Position numbers and translations under genes: made by a program. A DNA stretch of 64,000 bases, from contig OZ251222.1 in NCBI GenBank assembly GCA_965240325.2, forward strand, positions 4,774,001 to 4,838,000, in the 5' to 3' direction. Below the pieces are notes generated by a model. It was not told the origin of the DNA. It was given only the letters and a program-made list of their open reading frames with translations, and did not search any database. Positions 51,954 to 62,223 of the stretch are shown here, piece after piece (position 1 is the first letter of the stretch; each line of letters opens with the position of its first letter). The stretch is from Rebecca billardiae RCC1528 (taxonomy: Eukaryota; Haptophyta).

Positions 51954-52004
51954 ATTCTATGATTTAAAGACACAGGCACGAGGGCGCAGCTCTCCTGATT
52001 CGTC
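51954..52004. repeat. Dispersed repeat copy 1
   Basis: attctatgatttaa, gacacagg and ctcctgattcgtc occur in the same order as at 63526-63588, with a variable middle. It directly abuts the right arm of the inverted duplication. Confidence 0.6.
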
Positions 52005-52263
52005 TGTCGAAGTACTGAATGGAGTTAATGGAGGATGTCGGAGCGCGTTGGCCGCGGGTGAGGGAGTCGTCGTAACCGATGCTGATCACACGGTCACTGA
52101 GGTAGTAGGCGCCCGGGGATGCCGCTGTTTTGCAGTCGTCGTCGGCCTTGGTCATCATGTAGTTGCCCGTGTCGTCGTCGTCCGAGGCTGTTCAAGTTGA
52201 TGCCGTAGTGCAGGTAGTGGATGTGGTCGCCCGGGCCGGTGTGCGCGGCCTAGTGGCCTTGCC

Positions 52264-52392
52264 GAGTTGAGGGAGTAGTCGCCCTTGCCGTTGAGGAAGT
52301 CGTCGTCCTTGCCGTTGAGGAAGTCGTCGCCCTGGCCGCAGAGGAAGTCGTCGCCCTTGCCGTTGAGGAAGTCGTCGTCCTGGCCGCTGAGG
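52264..52392 (-). repeat. 24-bp tandem repeat, octapeptide GDDFLNGK frame
   Basis: Four full 24-bp units (52284-52379) with partial units on each side. In one minus-strand frame they encode variants of (G/D)DDFLNGK. The frame is open from 52409 to 52155 but no other coding support exists, so a protein is possible and not established. It may be the remains of a repeat-containing gene next to the unknown gene that ends at 52446. Confidence 0.75.
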
Positions 52393-52445
52393 GTGCCTGC
52401 GCTGCCCAACCGGGCGCGTCTGGCGCGCCAGCGCCGCGCGCGGCT

Positions 52446-53549
52446 CTACGCCAGCGACTGCGGCGCGGCGGCAGCCAGGTCACGGGGGGGGTCGCCGAGG
52501 GACGCGGTGCGAGCCTGCTTGGCCGGCTTGGCGTCGCTCCCGCCAGCGGAGGAGGGCCCATCCTCCTCCGCCGGCGTGGACGGCTCGGTCGCCGCGCGCT
52601 TGCCGGCTGCCGCGGCGCCGGGGGGCAGGACCAGGCGGTAGTTGGACTCCCCGAGCGCCGGCCTGGCCTGTTGCACCTCGGGCCCGTCCGACGGCGCGGC
52701 CGCGGTTGGTGGCTGGGGTGGCGGGATGGCATCGTCCGAACCCTCCCCCTCGGGCTCCTCCGCCTCCGGGCCGGCGGGGTCCGCCGCCTGTTGGTCGGCC
52801 GGCTGAGGAGCAGGGCGGCGCGCAGCGGCGGGCGGCGCGGGCGGCACAGGCGGCGCGGGCGGCACGCCCCACAGGTTGTGTGGGACGCGGGCGGCGCCGG
52901 CGATGCGGCGGCTCGGCTTGAGCGGCGCGAAGAAGATGGGGTGCTCGGGGTCGATGGGCATGAAACGCAGGCGGAGGAAGATCAGGTTCACACCGCCGGA
53001 GTAGATGTTGGTCTCGACGTGCTCACCGTTGGTCACGTACTTGTTGATGTCGGGCACGATCTGCTCGTAGAGGGCCCTGTGAAACTGCACGAGCGTCATC
53101 GTGGGGCTAACCGGGAGCGTGAGGGACACGTCCTTCGCCTGGGTTGCGAGGTCGGCCGCCGACAGCGCGAGCATCTCCTGCGTGAGCTCCGTGGTGCACG
53201 CCGTGAGAATGTTCGGCATGCACAGGCTGGTGGCCAGGCGGCGGCAGATGGTCATGTTCTCGAGCACCGAGCCGGTGAAGGAGAAAACGTGCTTATTGCC
53301 TTTGGGGTCCTGGGTGAGTCCTGAGAGCAGTCGCCCGCCTTGCGAGTTGGGCGCCACGTCGCTCAGGCAGCGCGCGCTCAGCTTGATCATCGTCGTGCAC
53401 ATCTGCTGGCCCGCATCCCGCCTGGCGGTGGGGGTGCTCGGCCGTTCCACCTGCAGCCCGCGCTCGAAGTTGTTGGAAGAGGGGAAGAAGCTCAAGGCGC
53501 TCCTGCTGTTGAGACGGTCGCGGAAAAAGCCGTGCTGGTAAGGGGGCAT
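52446..53549 (-). CDS. Hypothetical protein, unrecognised
   Basis: A 367-residue frame from Met53549 (MPPYQHGFFRDRLNSRSALS); an in-frame ATG at 53645 would add 32 residues. Residues about 1-230 look like a genuine folded protein with balanced composition, for example KHVFSFTGSVLENMTICRRL, TLVQFHRALYEQIVPDINKY and VNLIFLRLRFMPIDPEHPIF. The C-terminal third is Pro/Ala/Gln-rich and acidic, then basic (GKRAATEPS, KPAKQAR), possibly with a nuclear signal. I recognise no family. It sits alone in a repeat-rich tract, so it could belong to a mobile or virus-derived element, but no polymerase, integrase or capsid motif is seen. Confidence 0.55.
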   Translation of the reverse strand: MPPYQHGFFRDRLNSRSALSFFPSSNNFERGLQVERPSTPTARRDAGQQMCTTMIKLSARCLSDVAPNSQGGRLLSGLTQDPKGNKHVFSFTGSVLENMTICRRLATSLCMPNILTACTTELTQEMLALSAADLATQAKDVSLTLPVSPTMTLVQFHRALYEQIVPDINKYVTNGEHVETNIYSGGVNLIFLRLRFMPIDPEHPIFFAPLKPSRRIAGAARVPHNLWGVPPAPPVPPAPPAAARRPAPQPADQQAADPAGPEAEEPEGEGSDDAIPPPQPPTAAAPSDGPEVQQARPALGESNYRLVLPPGAAAAGKRAATEPSTPAEEDGPSSAGGSDAKPAKQARTASLGDPPRDLAAAAPQSLA

Positions 53550-55677
53550 GGTGGCCGGTGTGGCGGGCGCGGGGCTGCGGAGGGCCGGGGGGCGGGTGCG
53601 GAAGCACTGCGGTGCGAGCGAGGTCGGTGCTGGTGCCAAAGGCATTTCGGCGCGCGGGGTTGAAATCAAATTTCAAAACCCAGGTCCGGAGTGGCCCCGC
53701 CGGTCCCCCGGACCACGGCGGCCCGTCGTGCGTTTCGGGGGGAGAGGGGTTTGTCGCGAAACGGGCAGGATGGGGAAAAGGGGGGGGGGGGGGGGGGGGG
53801 TCGCGGCCGCCGCGGGGAGGCCGGGACGGGCGCGGTCTCCACCTGAGGGCCGGGCGCTGCTCAGGAAGGAGGGCGGCCCACACTCCGCGTGTCGCTCCCC
53901 AGTGCCTCCGCACAGGCACACCGCAGGTGTTCGCCGTCGTGTCGGGATGAGCATGCGCTTGGCGTCCGCACCCGGGGCCAGTCCTTTCATGGTCAGCAAG
54001 CAGGCGGGGGGGGGGCGTGCGTGTGCAAGCGCGGGTGGATATGTCGTGTCTGCGATATGCGGAGTGTTGGATGCGGGTTGCGCCGGTGCCCCAGGGCACC
54101 GGTGAGTGTGTAGCTGTTTCGGGCACGCCTCGCGAACGCGAGGCGCTGGAAGACATGGCCACTGACCGGACCACCCTTGCTCTCGTCGCGTACCGATTTT
54201 CCTGCGGCGAGCGACGTCCAACAGCGCGACCATGCCATCGCGCGACGAGGTGCGTTCAGCTCAGGGCTCCAAGACGGTACACCGGACACCGGTAAATACC
54301 GTACCGGTGCGTACCGGTGCGTACCGGTACGCACCGCCACAAACTGCCGCGCACCGGTGAGAGTCCGGGAGGGGTCGTGTGCGCCCGGACCACAGCACCC
54401 GCGAGTACGGACTACTCGCGGAGCTGTCACTTGTCAGTGTCCGAGGTCGGAGTACTGAGACTGAGTAGTCACTGCTGGCACTCTCAGGCCGTGCCCCGAC
54501 TAGTCAGGGAAGGCGAATACGCCGGCCGATTTCGTCCTGAATAATTGGGCTATTTATATCAGTAAATAGGCCCAAAAATTTTCTTCGCCTCGGGCCGGCG
54601 GGGCCCCGGGGGGGACACCCCCCCGGACCCCCCCGCGGTGCGCGCACCGGTGTACCGGTACACCGGCGCCTGCGGCGCCGGTGCACCGGTACGCGTACCG
54701 AGCACCGGATCTTTGAGCCCTGGTTCAGCTCGGCGATTTGTCGTATTTGTTGAATACATGCGGGTACGAATCGGCCGCAAGATGGCCTCGACGTACACGT
54801 CGAGAGCCACGCGCGCGGTGTGGAGTGGCACGCGACGCGGAGAGGGCGGGTGCGGTGCCGCGGGCGCGCGACTGGTCTAGAACATCTCAATGAAGCGCGG
54901 GACGGCGCTGCGCGCCTGTGCTCGCCGCCGTCTCCTCGCAGTCGAAAATATCTGTGCACCCTTCTGTCTGGCTAGTCGACCGGCCGGCACGCGGCACGCG
55001 AGCAGTGTGTGTGGGGAGGAGTGTGACATGGCAGGCTGTGGCGAGGTGGATGGCCGTGCAGGTCTACGCTAGGAAGGGCCGCTCCCGCGCTCGCGCGGTG
55101 CCTCGCGCACGCATCGTCGAGGACGAGCGTGTTTGAATGGCTCCGGAGAAGGCTTACGATCGCTCGTTGATGGGCAGCGCGCGACACGTGCACACGACGA
55201 AGGTGACGACCAGGCACTCCGGCGAGGGCGGCTGTGCTGGTAGCAGACTGCATTCGGAGTAAGATGCGCCATCTTACGCGCCGCTTCGCCTCGCTGCATC
55301 GCCGCACTGAGCAGCAGGGCTCCACGCTCACGAATGGCTCACCACGAGCTACGTGACCGGCCAGCCGCGTGCAACCCGGCGAGGCAGAGAGGGGCGGAGG
55401 GATGGGGAGGCTGGGTGGGATGTTGCAGTCCCATGCCCGGGGCACTCGCCAGGCGCCTGCGCGACCACCGTAGCGCCGTCTGTGCGCTCGTGCGGCCCGC
55501 GCGAGAAATTCCCCGAAAATCGGCTCGTGTCGGACGGGTTACGGTAACGATAATCCCGTTTTTGTTCACTGTGACGGTAGTGGCCTTATTAGCAGTAGTG
55601 GCCGCGCCGTATCATGGATACGTACGTACAGATGTCGCCGTCAATTCATCTCATCATGACAATGGCGTCACCGGCAA
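53550..55677. other. Gene-poor region with G21 run and ACCGGT clusters
   Basis: No gene is supported over 2.1 kb. A 21-base G homopolymer lies at 53780-53800. Clusters of ACCGGT, GTACCGGT and GGTACC half-palindromes occur at about 54287-54357 and 54640-54712, able to fold on themselves. A ggggccccgggggggacacccccccggaccccc patch (54601-54633) is also self-complementary. The remainder shows nothing I can name. Confidence 0.55.
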
Positions 55678-56877
55678 TCAAAAGTCTGCAAAGTGCGCGT
55701 CCCACCTGGCCGCGTCGTACGGCTCGAGGTCGGGCGCGGCGGCCATCTGCGCGGCGCCCTGCGCGGCGCCGCCGATGCCCATCGCCGCGCTCACCGCCGC
55801 GCTGCCGCCCGCGCCGCGCGCGTCGGCGCTGCCGTCGAACGCAAACGTGTCGTCGTCGCGCTCGAGCTCTGGGATCCACGGCGGCACGACGCCCGCGCGG
55901 TTGGCGATGCCGTCGAGGTGCACGCAGCGGAAGAAGGCGTGGGCGCGCACGGCGGCGTACCCGCCGCCCTCCGCGGTGGACGCGCCGAGGCGCGCGCTCT
56001 CGTCCCGGCGGAGGAGGCCGCGCAGCAGCGAGCTCGCCTCCGCCGAGAGCCGCGCCTCGTTGGGCCGCGGCCACACCACCTGCCCGCGCGCGATCCGCCC
56101 GAGGATCGCCTTCTCGTCCTCGGACGCAGCGGCGGCGCACGGCGTGCGCCCGACCAGCAGCTCAAACAGCAGCGCGCCAAACGACCACCAGTCGGTGGCG
56201 AGGCCGTGGCCGCGCTCGTCGCCGCGGCACACCTCGGGCGACATGTACTCGAGCGTGCCGAAGCGCGTGTGCGTGCGCCCCTCCGCGCCCGCGCCCGCCG
56301 GCGCGGCCGCCGCGCCGGCGGGCGCGGCCGCGGGCGCGGGTGCGCGCGGCCCGACGCACACGGCCGCACCCCAGTCCGCCAGCCTGGGCCAGCCGGCCGC
56401 GTCGATCAGCACGTTCTCGGGCTTGAGGTCGCGGTACGCGATGGCGCGCGCGTGCGCCGCGCCGAGCGCGAGCAGCACCGCGCCCGCGTAGAACGCCGCG
56501 TGCTCGTCCCCCAGCGGCGCGTACCGCTCGAGCAGCCGGAACAGGTCGCCGCCCATGCACGCCTCGGTCACGAGATAGACGCGGCGCGCGTCCGCGTGCG
56601 TGCCGTGCAGCTGCACGACGCACGGGTGGCCGCGCAGCGCGAGGAGCGCGTCGCGCTCGCGGCGGAGGCGGAGCACGGCGGCGCCGTCGCCCACGTTCGC
56701 CACCGTCGGCTTGCCCACCGCCTTGATCGCGTACAGCAGCCGCGAGCGCTCGTGGCGCGCGAGCGAGACCACGCCCACGCCGCCCGCGCCGAGCACGCGC
56801 AGCACACGCAGCTCGGACACGGCCACGGCCGCCTCGGGCGCGGCGGTGTCGATGTGCGTGGGCGGGACGGCGGGCGC

Positions 56878-56912
<35 letters not shown>

Positions 56913-58378
56913 CGGCGGCGTTCGCGCCGCGCGCCTTGCCCGGCGGCGACTTGCGCACCACCGCCGCCAGCTCGCGCCGCTGCCGCCGCTGCCGCTGCCC
57001 GCGCCGCGGCGACGCGGGCTCGGACTGCGCCGCGCCCGACTCGACCGAGACGGCGAGGGCGCGCAGCTTGCGCAGCTGCGCGCCGTCGATGGCGGCGTTG
57101 GCCGACGCGTCACGGGGGCGCGTGCCGGCGGCGTGCTCGCTTGGGAGCGAGCCGCGCCGCGGGAGCGCGCCCGGCGGCTCGGCGGCGCCGGCCAGCCCGC
57201 CGCCGTGCTGCGGCAGGCTGCTGCTCAGCCCTGCGGCCGACACGCCGCCCAGCCGCGGCGTGCCCATCTGCGGCGAGGTGTACGCCGACTTGTGCATCTG
57301 CGGCAGCCGGCGCGGCGGGGGCAGCGGCGGCGAGGCCGGCGTGGAGCCGTCGCCGTCGCTCCCGGACTCCGCGCCGCTGCTGCCCCCGGCCGCGCTGCCC
57401 TCCTCGACGAGCGGCGCGTAACTGGCGAGCGGCGCGTAGTTGCCGCTCGACATCGGCGACGAGCGCCCGGCCTTGGCGCGGCGCCCGACGAGCGGCGAGC
57501 CCGCGGCGTCGTCGGGCGGGAGCGGGGCGGCGGACGGGTTGGCGCGCCCGAGCGGCGAGCCGCGGCTCGGCTGGTGCGCCGGCGACAGCCCGCTCGTCCC
57601 CGGCAGCGTGCCGAGCCGCGAGCGGCCGAGCGGCGACGGCGCGACCGGCGGCCGGCCGTGCGCCACGCTCGGCACGCTCGCGAGCCGGCGCGCCTCGGAC
57701 GCCTCGGCTTGCGCGCGCCCGAGCGCGGCGGCTGTGCGGGGATGGATCGGGGCGGCGCGAGAGACGCGGCAGAGCAGGGGGCGGGTCAGACGGCGCGCGC
57801 CGGGAGGCGGGCGCGCGCGCGGCGCGCTCGCGCGCGCGCGCGCGGCGCGCACAGAGGTCGTGCACGTCCGCGTCCGCCGCGCTCAGCGCGCCCTCGAGGA
57901 GCTGCACGTGCGCGCGGAGCCGCGCGAGCTCGGCGCGCTGCTGCTCGCCCGGCCCTGCCGCCGCCGCCGCGTCGGACCACTCGGCGGATGCGTTCGACTC
58001 GCGGACGACCTTGATCGAGGAAGGCAATCCGGTTCCGCCCGGCACGTCCGCTTCAAGGTCGGGCAGCGAGCGCGAGCGGACGCGGCGGCCGTGGGACGGG
58101 CGCAGGAACGCGTGGCGCGGTGGTTGGACGTCCGCGCGCTTCACGGGCTGCTCGGGCTCAGTGCGCACAGACATGCGCAGAGAGCGCCGTATCCGCTCGA
58201 CGATCGGCGAGCGCCGCTTGGCAGCGTCCGACGAGCCATTGGTGAACGAGGCTGCGGCCTGGGGGGGCACGGGCGGCGTCGAGACGGCTGAGGCGAGCGA
58301 GTTGGTGCGCGAGGTGCGCGAGGCAAACGAGAACGAGCCCGACGATATCGACGAGTGCCTCGAGCCCGTGCCAGTCAT
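55678..58378 (-). CDS. AGC-type serine/threonine protein kinase with N-terminal coiled coil
   Basis: An 859-residue kinase. Exon 1 is 58378-57853, the intron is 57852-57732 (GTGCGC...CAG, 121 bp, phase 1) and exon 2 is 57731-55678. Splicing joins two halves of a coiled coil (RLRAHVQLLEGALSAADADV...HDLSAALGRAQAEASEARRL). Residues about 200-470 are disordered, Ser/Pro-rich with repeated SPLGR-type sites. The kinase domain is C-terminal: LGAGGVGVVSLARH, Lys512 in YAIKAV, Asp610 in YRDLKPENVL, a DWG metal motif (Asp628) in place of DFG, FGTLEYMSPEV, and TDWWSFGALLFELLVG. An AGC-like tail follows (HAFFRCVHLDGI, FDG). YRD and the tail place it near AGC kinases. It is probably active. The upstream activator is unknown. 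Confidence 0.88.
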
Positions 58379-58890
58379 GCTGCGAACTGTCCAACCGCGG
58401 GCGGCACGCCGCGGGCAGCCCTCACTAGCACAGCACGGTCAAGTGATTACCGCTGCTGGTCAGCACAACGGAGGCAACTTTCTACAGGCGAAAGTTATGA
58501 ATGTGGGTCGGTACAGGTGTATCTGATGGAGCGTTGATGAGGTGGAATTGGTAGATGAACCGTTGCGTCAAACCAACTCAACTGTTTTTTTCCGGTTTCA
58601 TCAGGTTTCCTCATTCCTGCAGACCTTCGAATTTCGATGCGCTTCTCAATAGAGGCTATTTTGGGACTCGCAACCTTGATCAAAGAAATATATTCAACAC
58701 CAGTTCCATGCTTAAGCCATGTTACCCTGGTGCCTGCTTATGATAAGACGCATTCGAGAATGATGTCGAAACCACTCCCATCCGTTCAAAACTGAAAACA
58801 AAGAGCCGAGTTCGGTTGAAAGTCGTACTTGGGTAAAAAGTAAAAACGGTACCCACAACGGCCAATCATAGAATCGTGTGCAGCGACGAG
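58379..58890. other. Intergenic, AT-richer
   Basis: A 512-bp spacer holding the kinase promoter and the LMBR1 gene 3' flank. From 58,500 to 58,880 the composition drops to roughly balanced GC with T-rich tracts, unlike the genes. No RNA gene or repeat is recognised. Confidence 0.55.
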
Positions 58891-59809
58891 TCACACGCGG
58901 CGCACATCCGCGTCGCGCGCGCCGCCGGCGCGCGCGGCCACGGCGGCCTCGCGCGCGCGCGCGCGCTTCTGCAGCGCGCGCACGAGGTTCCAGTCCGTGC
59001 GCGCGTCGGGCAGCGCGCCGCCGCCCGCGCCGTCCGCGCACGGCCACGCGCGCCGCGCGTGCGCGGGCAGCTCGAGCGCGACGCACAGCGCCGCGCCGAG
59101 CAGCAGCCACGGGAACCATGAGAGGTAGATGTCGCCGAGCAGCGGGACCGCCTCGATCTGGCGATGCACCTGCCAGTACGCCAGCCGCGCCGCGTCCTCC
59201 CGGCCGAGCAGCAGCGTGAAGTTGTAGCAGATCGGGTTGACGAGGCCGAGCACGTACGTGTTGAGCACGGCGCACGACTGCACCTCCGAGTTGCGCTGCC
59301 AGCGCGGGCGGTAGAGCTGGTACGCGTGGAGCCGCGCGCGGAAGAGCGACCAGACGCACACGCCCGCCGCGAAGCCGAGCCACAGCACGCACAGCAGCAG
59401 CACGCCGTGCCCGCGCGGGTCGGCGCCTTGCACGCTCAGCGCGACCAGCGAGAGCTGGGCGGCGCCGCCGAGCGCGCTGCTGGCGAGGCCGGCGACCTGC
59501 GACCAGAGGAAGAGCGCGGAGAGCAGCGCGAGGAGCAGCGCCACGCCGTTGCGCGCGCGCGCGCGCCGCGCCGCGCGCGCGCCGCCCAGCTCGCGCAGCG
59601 CCTCCGTCGCCGCCTCCTCCGCCAGCGCGTCCTCCTCCGCCTCCGCGCACCGCCGCTGCGCGCACGCGAGCGCCTCGCGCAGCGCGGAGAGCCGCGCGTG
59701 CGTGCGCGCGCGCTGGCGGCGCACGTCGCGCTGCGGGTGGTCGAGCAGCGCGCGCTCGATCAGCGCGTCCTCGCGCGCGTCGCACAGCCCGGCGCACACG
59801 CCCGCCACC

Positions 59810-59847
<38 letters not shown>

Positions 59848-61362
59848 GTACTGCGCGCGCTCGGCCGCGGCGCGCGCGCCGAGCACGCGCGCCGCCTGCG
59901 CGCCGAGTGAGCCGTGCCCGCCGTCCGAGGCGGCGGCGCGCAGCTCGCGCGGCGCGCGGCCCGACGCGGCGAGGTGCAGCGCCGCCTCGGGCGCGGCCGC
60001 GTCGCACAGCGCCTCGATCACCGGGACGAAAGGGTCGGACGCGCCCAGCTCGGCGCCGAGCGCGCGCATGCGCGCCACGACCGCGGCCGCGCGCTCGGCG
60101 GCGGCGCGCGCGTCCCGCTCGAGCGTGCGCGCGCGCCGCGAGGCCTCGATGCGCCTCGCGGCGGCGTGCGCGCGGCCGCGCGCCTCGACCCACGCGCGCG
60201 GCACGCCCACCAGCCCGTGGGCCAGGCACGCCGTGTGCAGCGCCATGTACAGCGCCATCAGCCCCGCCTGGAGCACCGCCGCACCCATCGACGCAAACAC
60301 GGACGCTGAGTCGGAGTCGGAGCCGTAGCCGGAGCCGCCGCCGCCGTCGCGCGGGCGCACGGCGGCGGCCCAGTACGCGACGAGCGCGGCGGCGCACGCG
60401 GCGGCGAGCGCGCCCCACCGCGCGTAGTACGCCGCCGTCGCGCGCACCCGCGTCCGCACCGTCAGCCGGCCCGAGCCGAGGTAGGTGACGAGGGCGTGCG
60501 TGCAGCCGCACAGCACGGACGTGAGGGCGCTCAGCGGGCGCCACACGAGCGCCAGCCGGCCGCGCTCGAGGCCGCGGAGGCCGGCGGGCGGCGGCGCGGC
60601 GCGCGGCGCGGCGCCGGCGTCCTTGGCCGCCTCGAGCGCGGCGAGCGCCGCGTCGACCGCGAGCACCGCGAGCAGCGACGCCGCCAGCGCCAGCCCGAGC
60701 CACACCAGCGGCCCGAGCAGCCGGTGCGCGGCAGCGCTCGGGGGCGGCAGCACGCGCCACGTGGCGCACGCGGCGCAGAGCGCGGCGAGCGTGAGGAGGA
60801 GGACCAGGAGCCACGGCCCGCCCGCCGCGCCGCTCGCCGCCACCGCGCCCAGCGCCGCGAGCGCCAGCGCCGCCGACGGGCCGCGCGGCGGGTGGCCCAC
60901 CTCCGCCGCGCCCACGCCGCGCGCCGCGCCGCGCGCCGCGCTGCTCGCGGCCGCGTGCGCACTGCGGCCCGTCGCACCCGCGGCGCGCGCGGCGCTGTCG
61001 GCGAGGCGCTCGGCGAGCGAGGCGGCTGGCGGCGGCGGCGGCGGCGGCGGCGGCAGCGGAGGCCTCGGGCGCACGCCCAGCTCGACGGCGCGCGCCTCGA
61101 GCGCGCGCGCGCCCGCCTCCGCCTCCGCCTCCGCCTCCGCCGTGTCGGCGGTGCGCGCGCCCTGAGCGCCCTGAGCGCCCTGAGCGCCCTGAGCGCCCTG
61201 AGGGCCCTCTGACGAGCGCACCGCCCCGCGCGGCACCTCGACGCCCTCGGCGGCGAGCTCGCGCAGCATGGCCGCGGCGAACGTGTCGGGCGGCGCCGGC
61301 GCCGGCGGCAGCGCGCCCCCCGCCCGCTGCGCGCGCGCGCCCGCCTCCGCGCCGCCGCCGCC

Positions 61363-61406
<44 letters not shown>

Positions 61407-61929
61407 GCGTGCTCGGCGCGCCGCTGGCGTCGCTCGCGCTGTCGGACGCGTCGTCGGCGTCGGCGGTCGCGCGGGGCGGCGGCGGTGCGCCGCCGCGCGC
61501 CGAGGCGTCCCTCAGCGCTGCGAGCCATCGCTGCCGCGCCTCGCCGTCCGCGCAGCGCAGCGCAAGCGCGCGGCCGTCGGTCGCGCGCACGCCGAAGCGG
61601 CCGTCCGCGCGTGCGGCGCGCTCGTCGACGCGCGCGCCGTCGAGGACGAGCACGTCGACGGGCGCCTCCCCGCGCGCGCGCGCCTCGGCGGAGTCGAACG
61701 CCTCGAGCGTCGGCGGCACGAGCGCGCTGCCCGCGCGCAGCACGCACAGCCGCCGGCGCCACTCGCGGTGCGCGCTCGGCGCCGCGCCGGGCGGGCGCGG
61801 CAGCTGCAGCTCGAGAGCGCCGACGAGGAGCGGGGGGCCGCCGCCGCCGCCCGAGGCGCGCTCGTCCTCGGAGAGCTGCGAGCGACGCCGGTCGATCAGC
61901 AGCGCGAACTCTGACGACGCCGAGCTCAT
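58891..61929 (-). CDS. PH domain fused to LMBR1-type nine-pass membrane protein
   Basis: A 1,012-residue intronless gene. Residues about 35-145 form a pleckstrin-homology-like domain (REWRRRLCVLRAGSALVPPT, FGVRATDGRALALRCADGEA and RQRWLAALRDA, with the conserved C-terminal Trp). A 200-residue low-complexity linker has poly-Gly and GAQ repeats. The C-terminal part has nine hydrophobic helices in a 5+4 arrangement with a long charged cytosolic loop of coiled-coil character (RTHARLSALREALACAQRRC). The hallmark near the end is NTYVLGLVNPICYNFTLLLG, as in LMBR1/LMBRD2 proteins, then GDIYLSWFPWLLLGAALCVA. LMBR1-family proteins act in receptor trafficking and lysosomal transport in animals. The PH domain would add phosphoinositide targeting. 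Poly-Gly in the large loop is another expansion. Confidence 0.78.
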
Positions 61930-62223
61930 TGCCTGCCGCCGGAACGGCCGGCGCGGGCGCGGGCGCAGGCCGTGCTGCCACACGCGCGACGGCCTTGGCG
62001 GCCGCCCTGCTGGAGAGCTGTGGAGTTCAGAGTCTGGCGGAGCGCTGCACAGCGGCAGCCGGACTGGAGTACTGGACAAGTTCAAAGTCCGGCGTCGCCC
62101 GGACGCACGCATCCTCAGACTCGCCACGTGATGCACGCCCAGATGCGCTCTCGATCGGCAATTGAGCGCGTCTAATTTGCCGACCCCAGCCGGAAGCTTG
62201 TCGCTCCTCGCCGCCGCATCACG
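61930..62223. promoter_or_regulatory. Divergent promoter, PH-LMBR1/light-harvesting
   Basis: 294 bp separate the start codons. If the light-harvesting gene is light-regulated, the paired LMBR1 gene may be co-regulated. No named light-response element is identified. Confidence 0.4.

Noticed and set aside
50611-51967. A duplicated protein gene in the arms of the inverted repeat
   Set aside because: The shared peptide is low complexity, and frames on the opposite strand are just as open. Identity of the arms is at DNA level with no codon-position pattern.
53780-53800. G21 homopolymer as a functional G-quadruplex element
   Set aside because: A single mononucleotide run of this kind is as likely slippage or sequencing noise; nothing around it supports a role.
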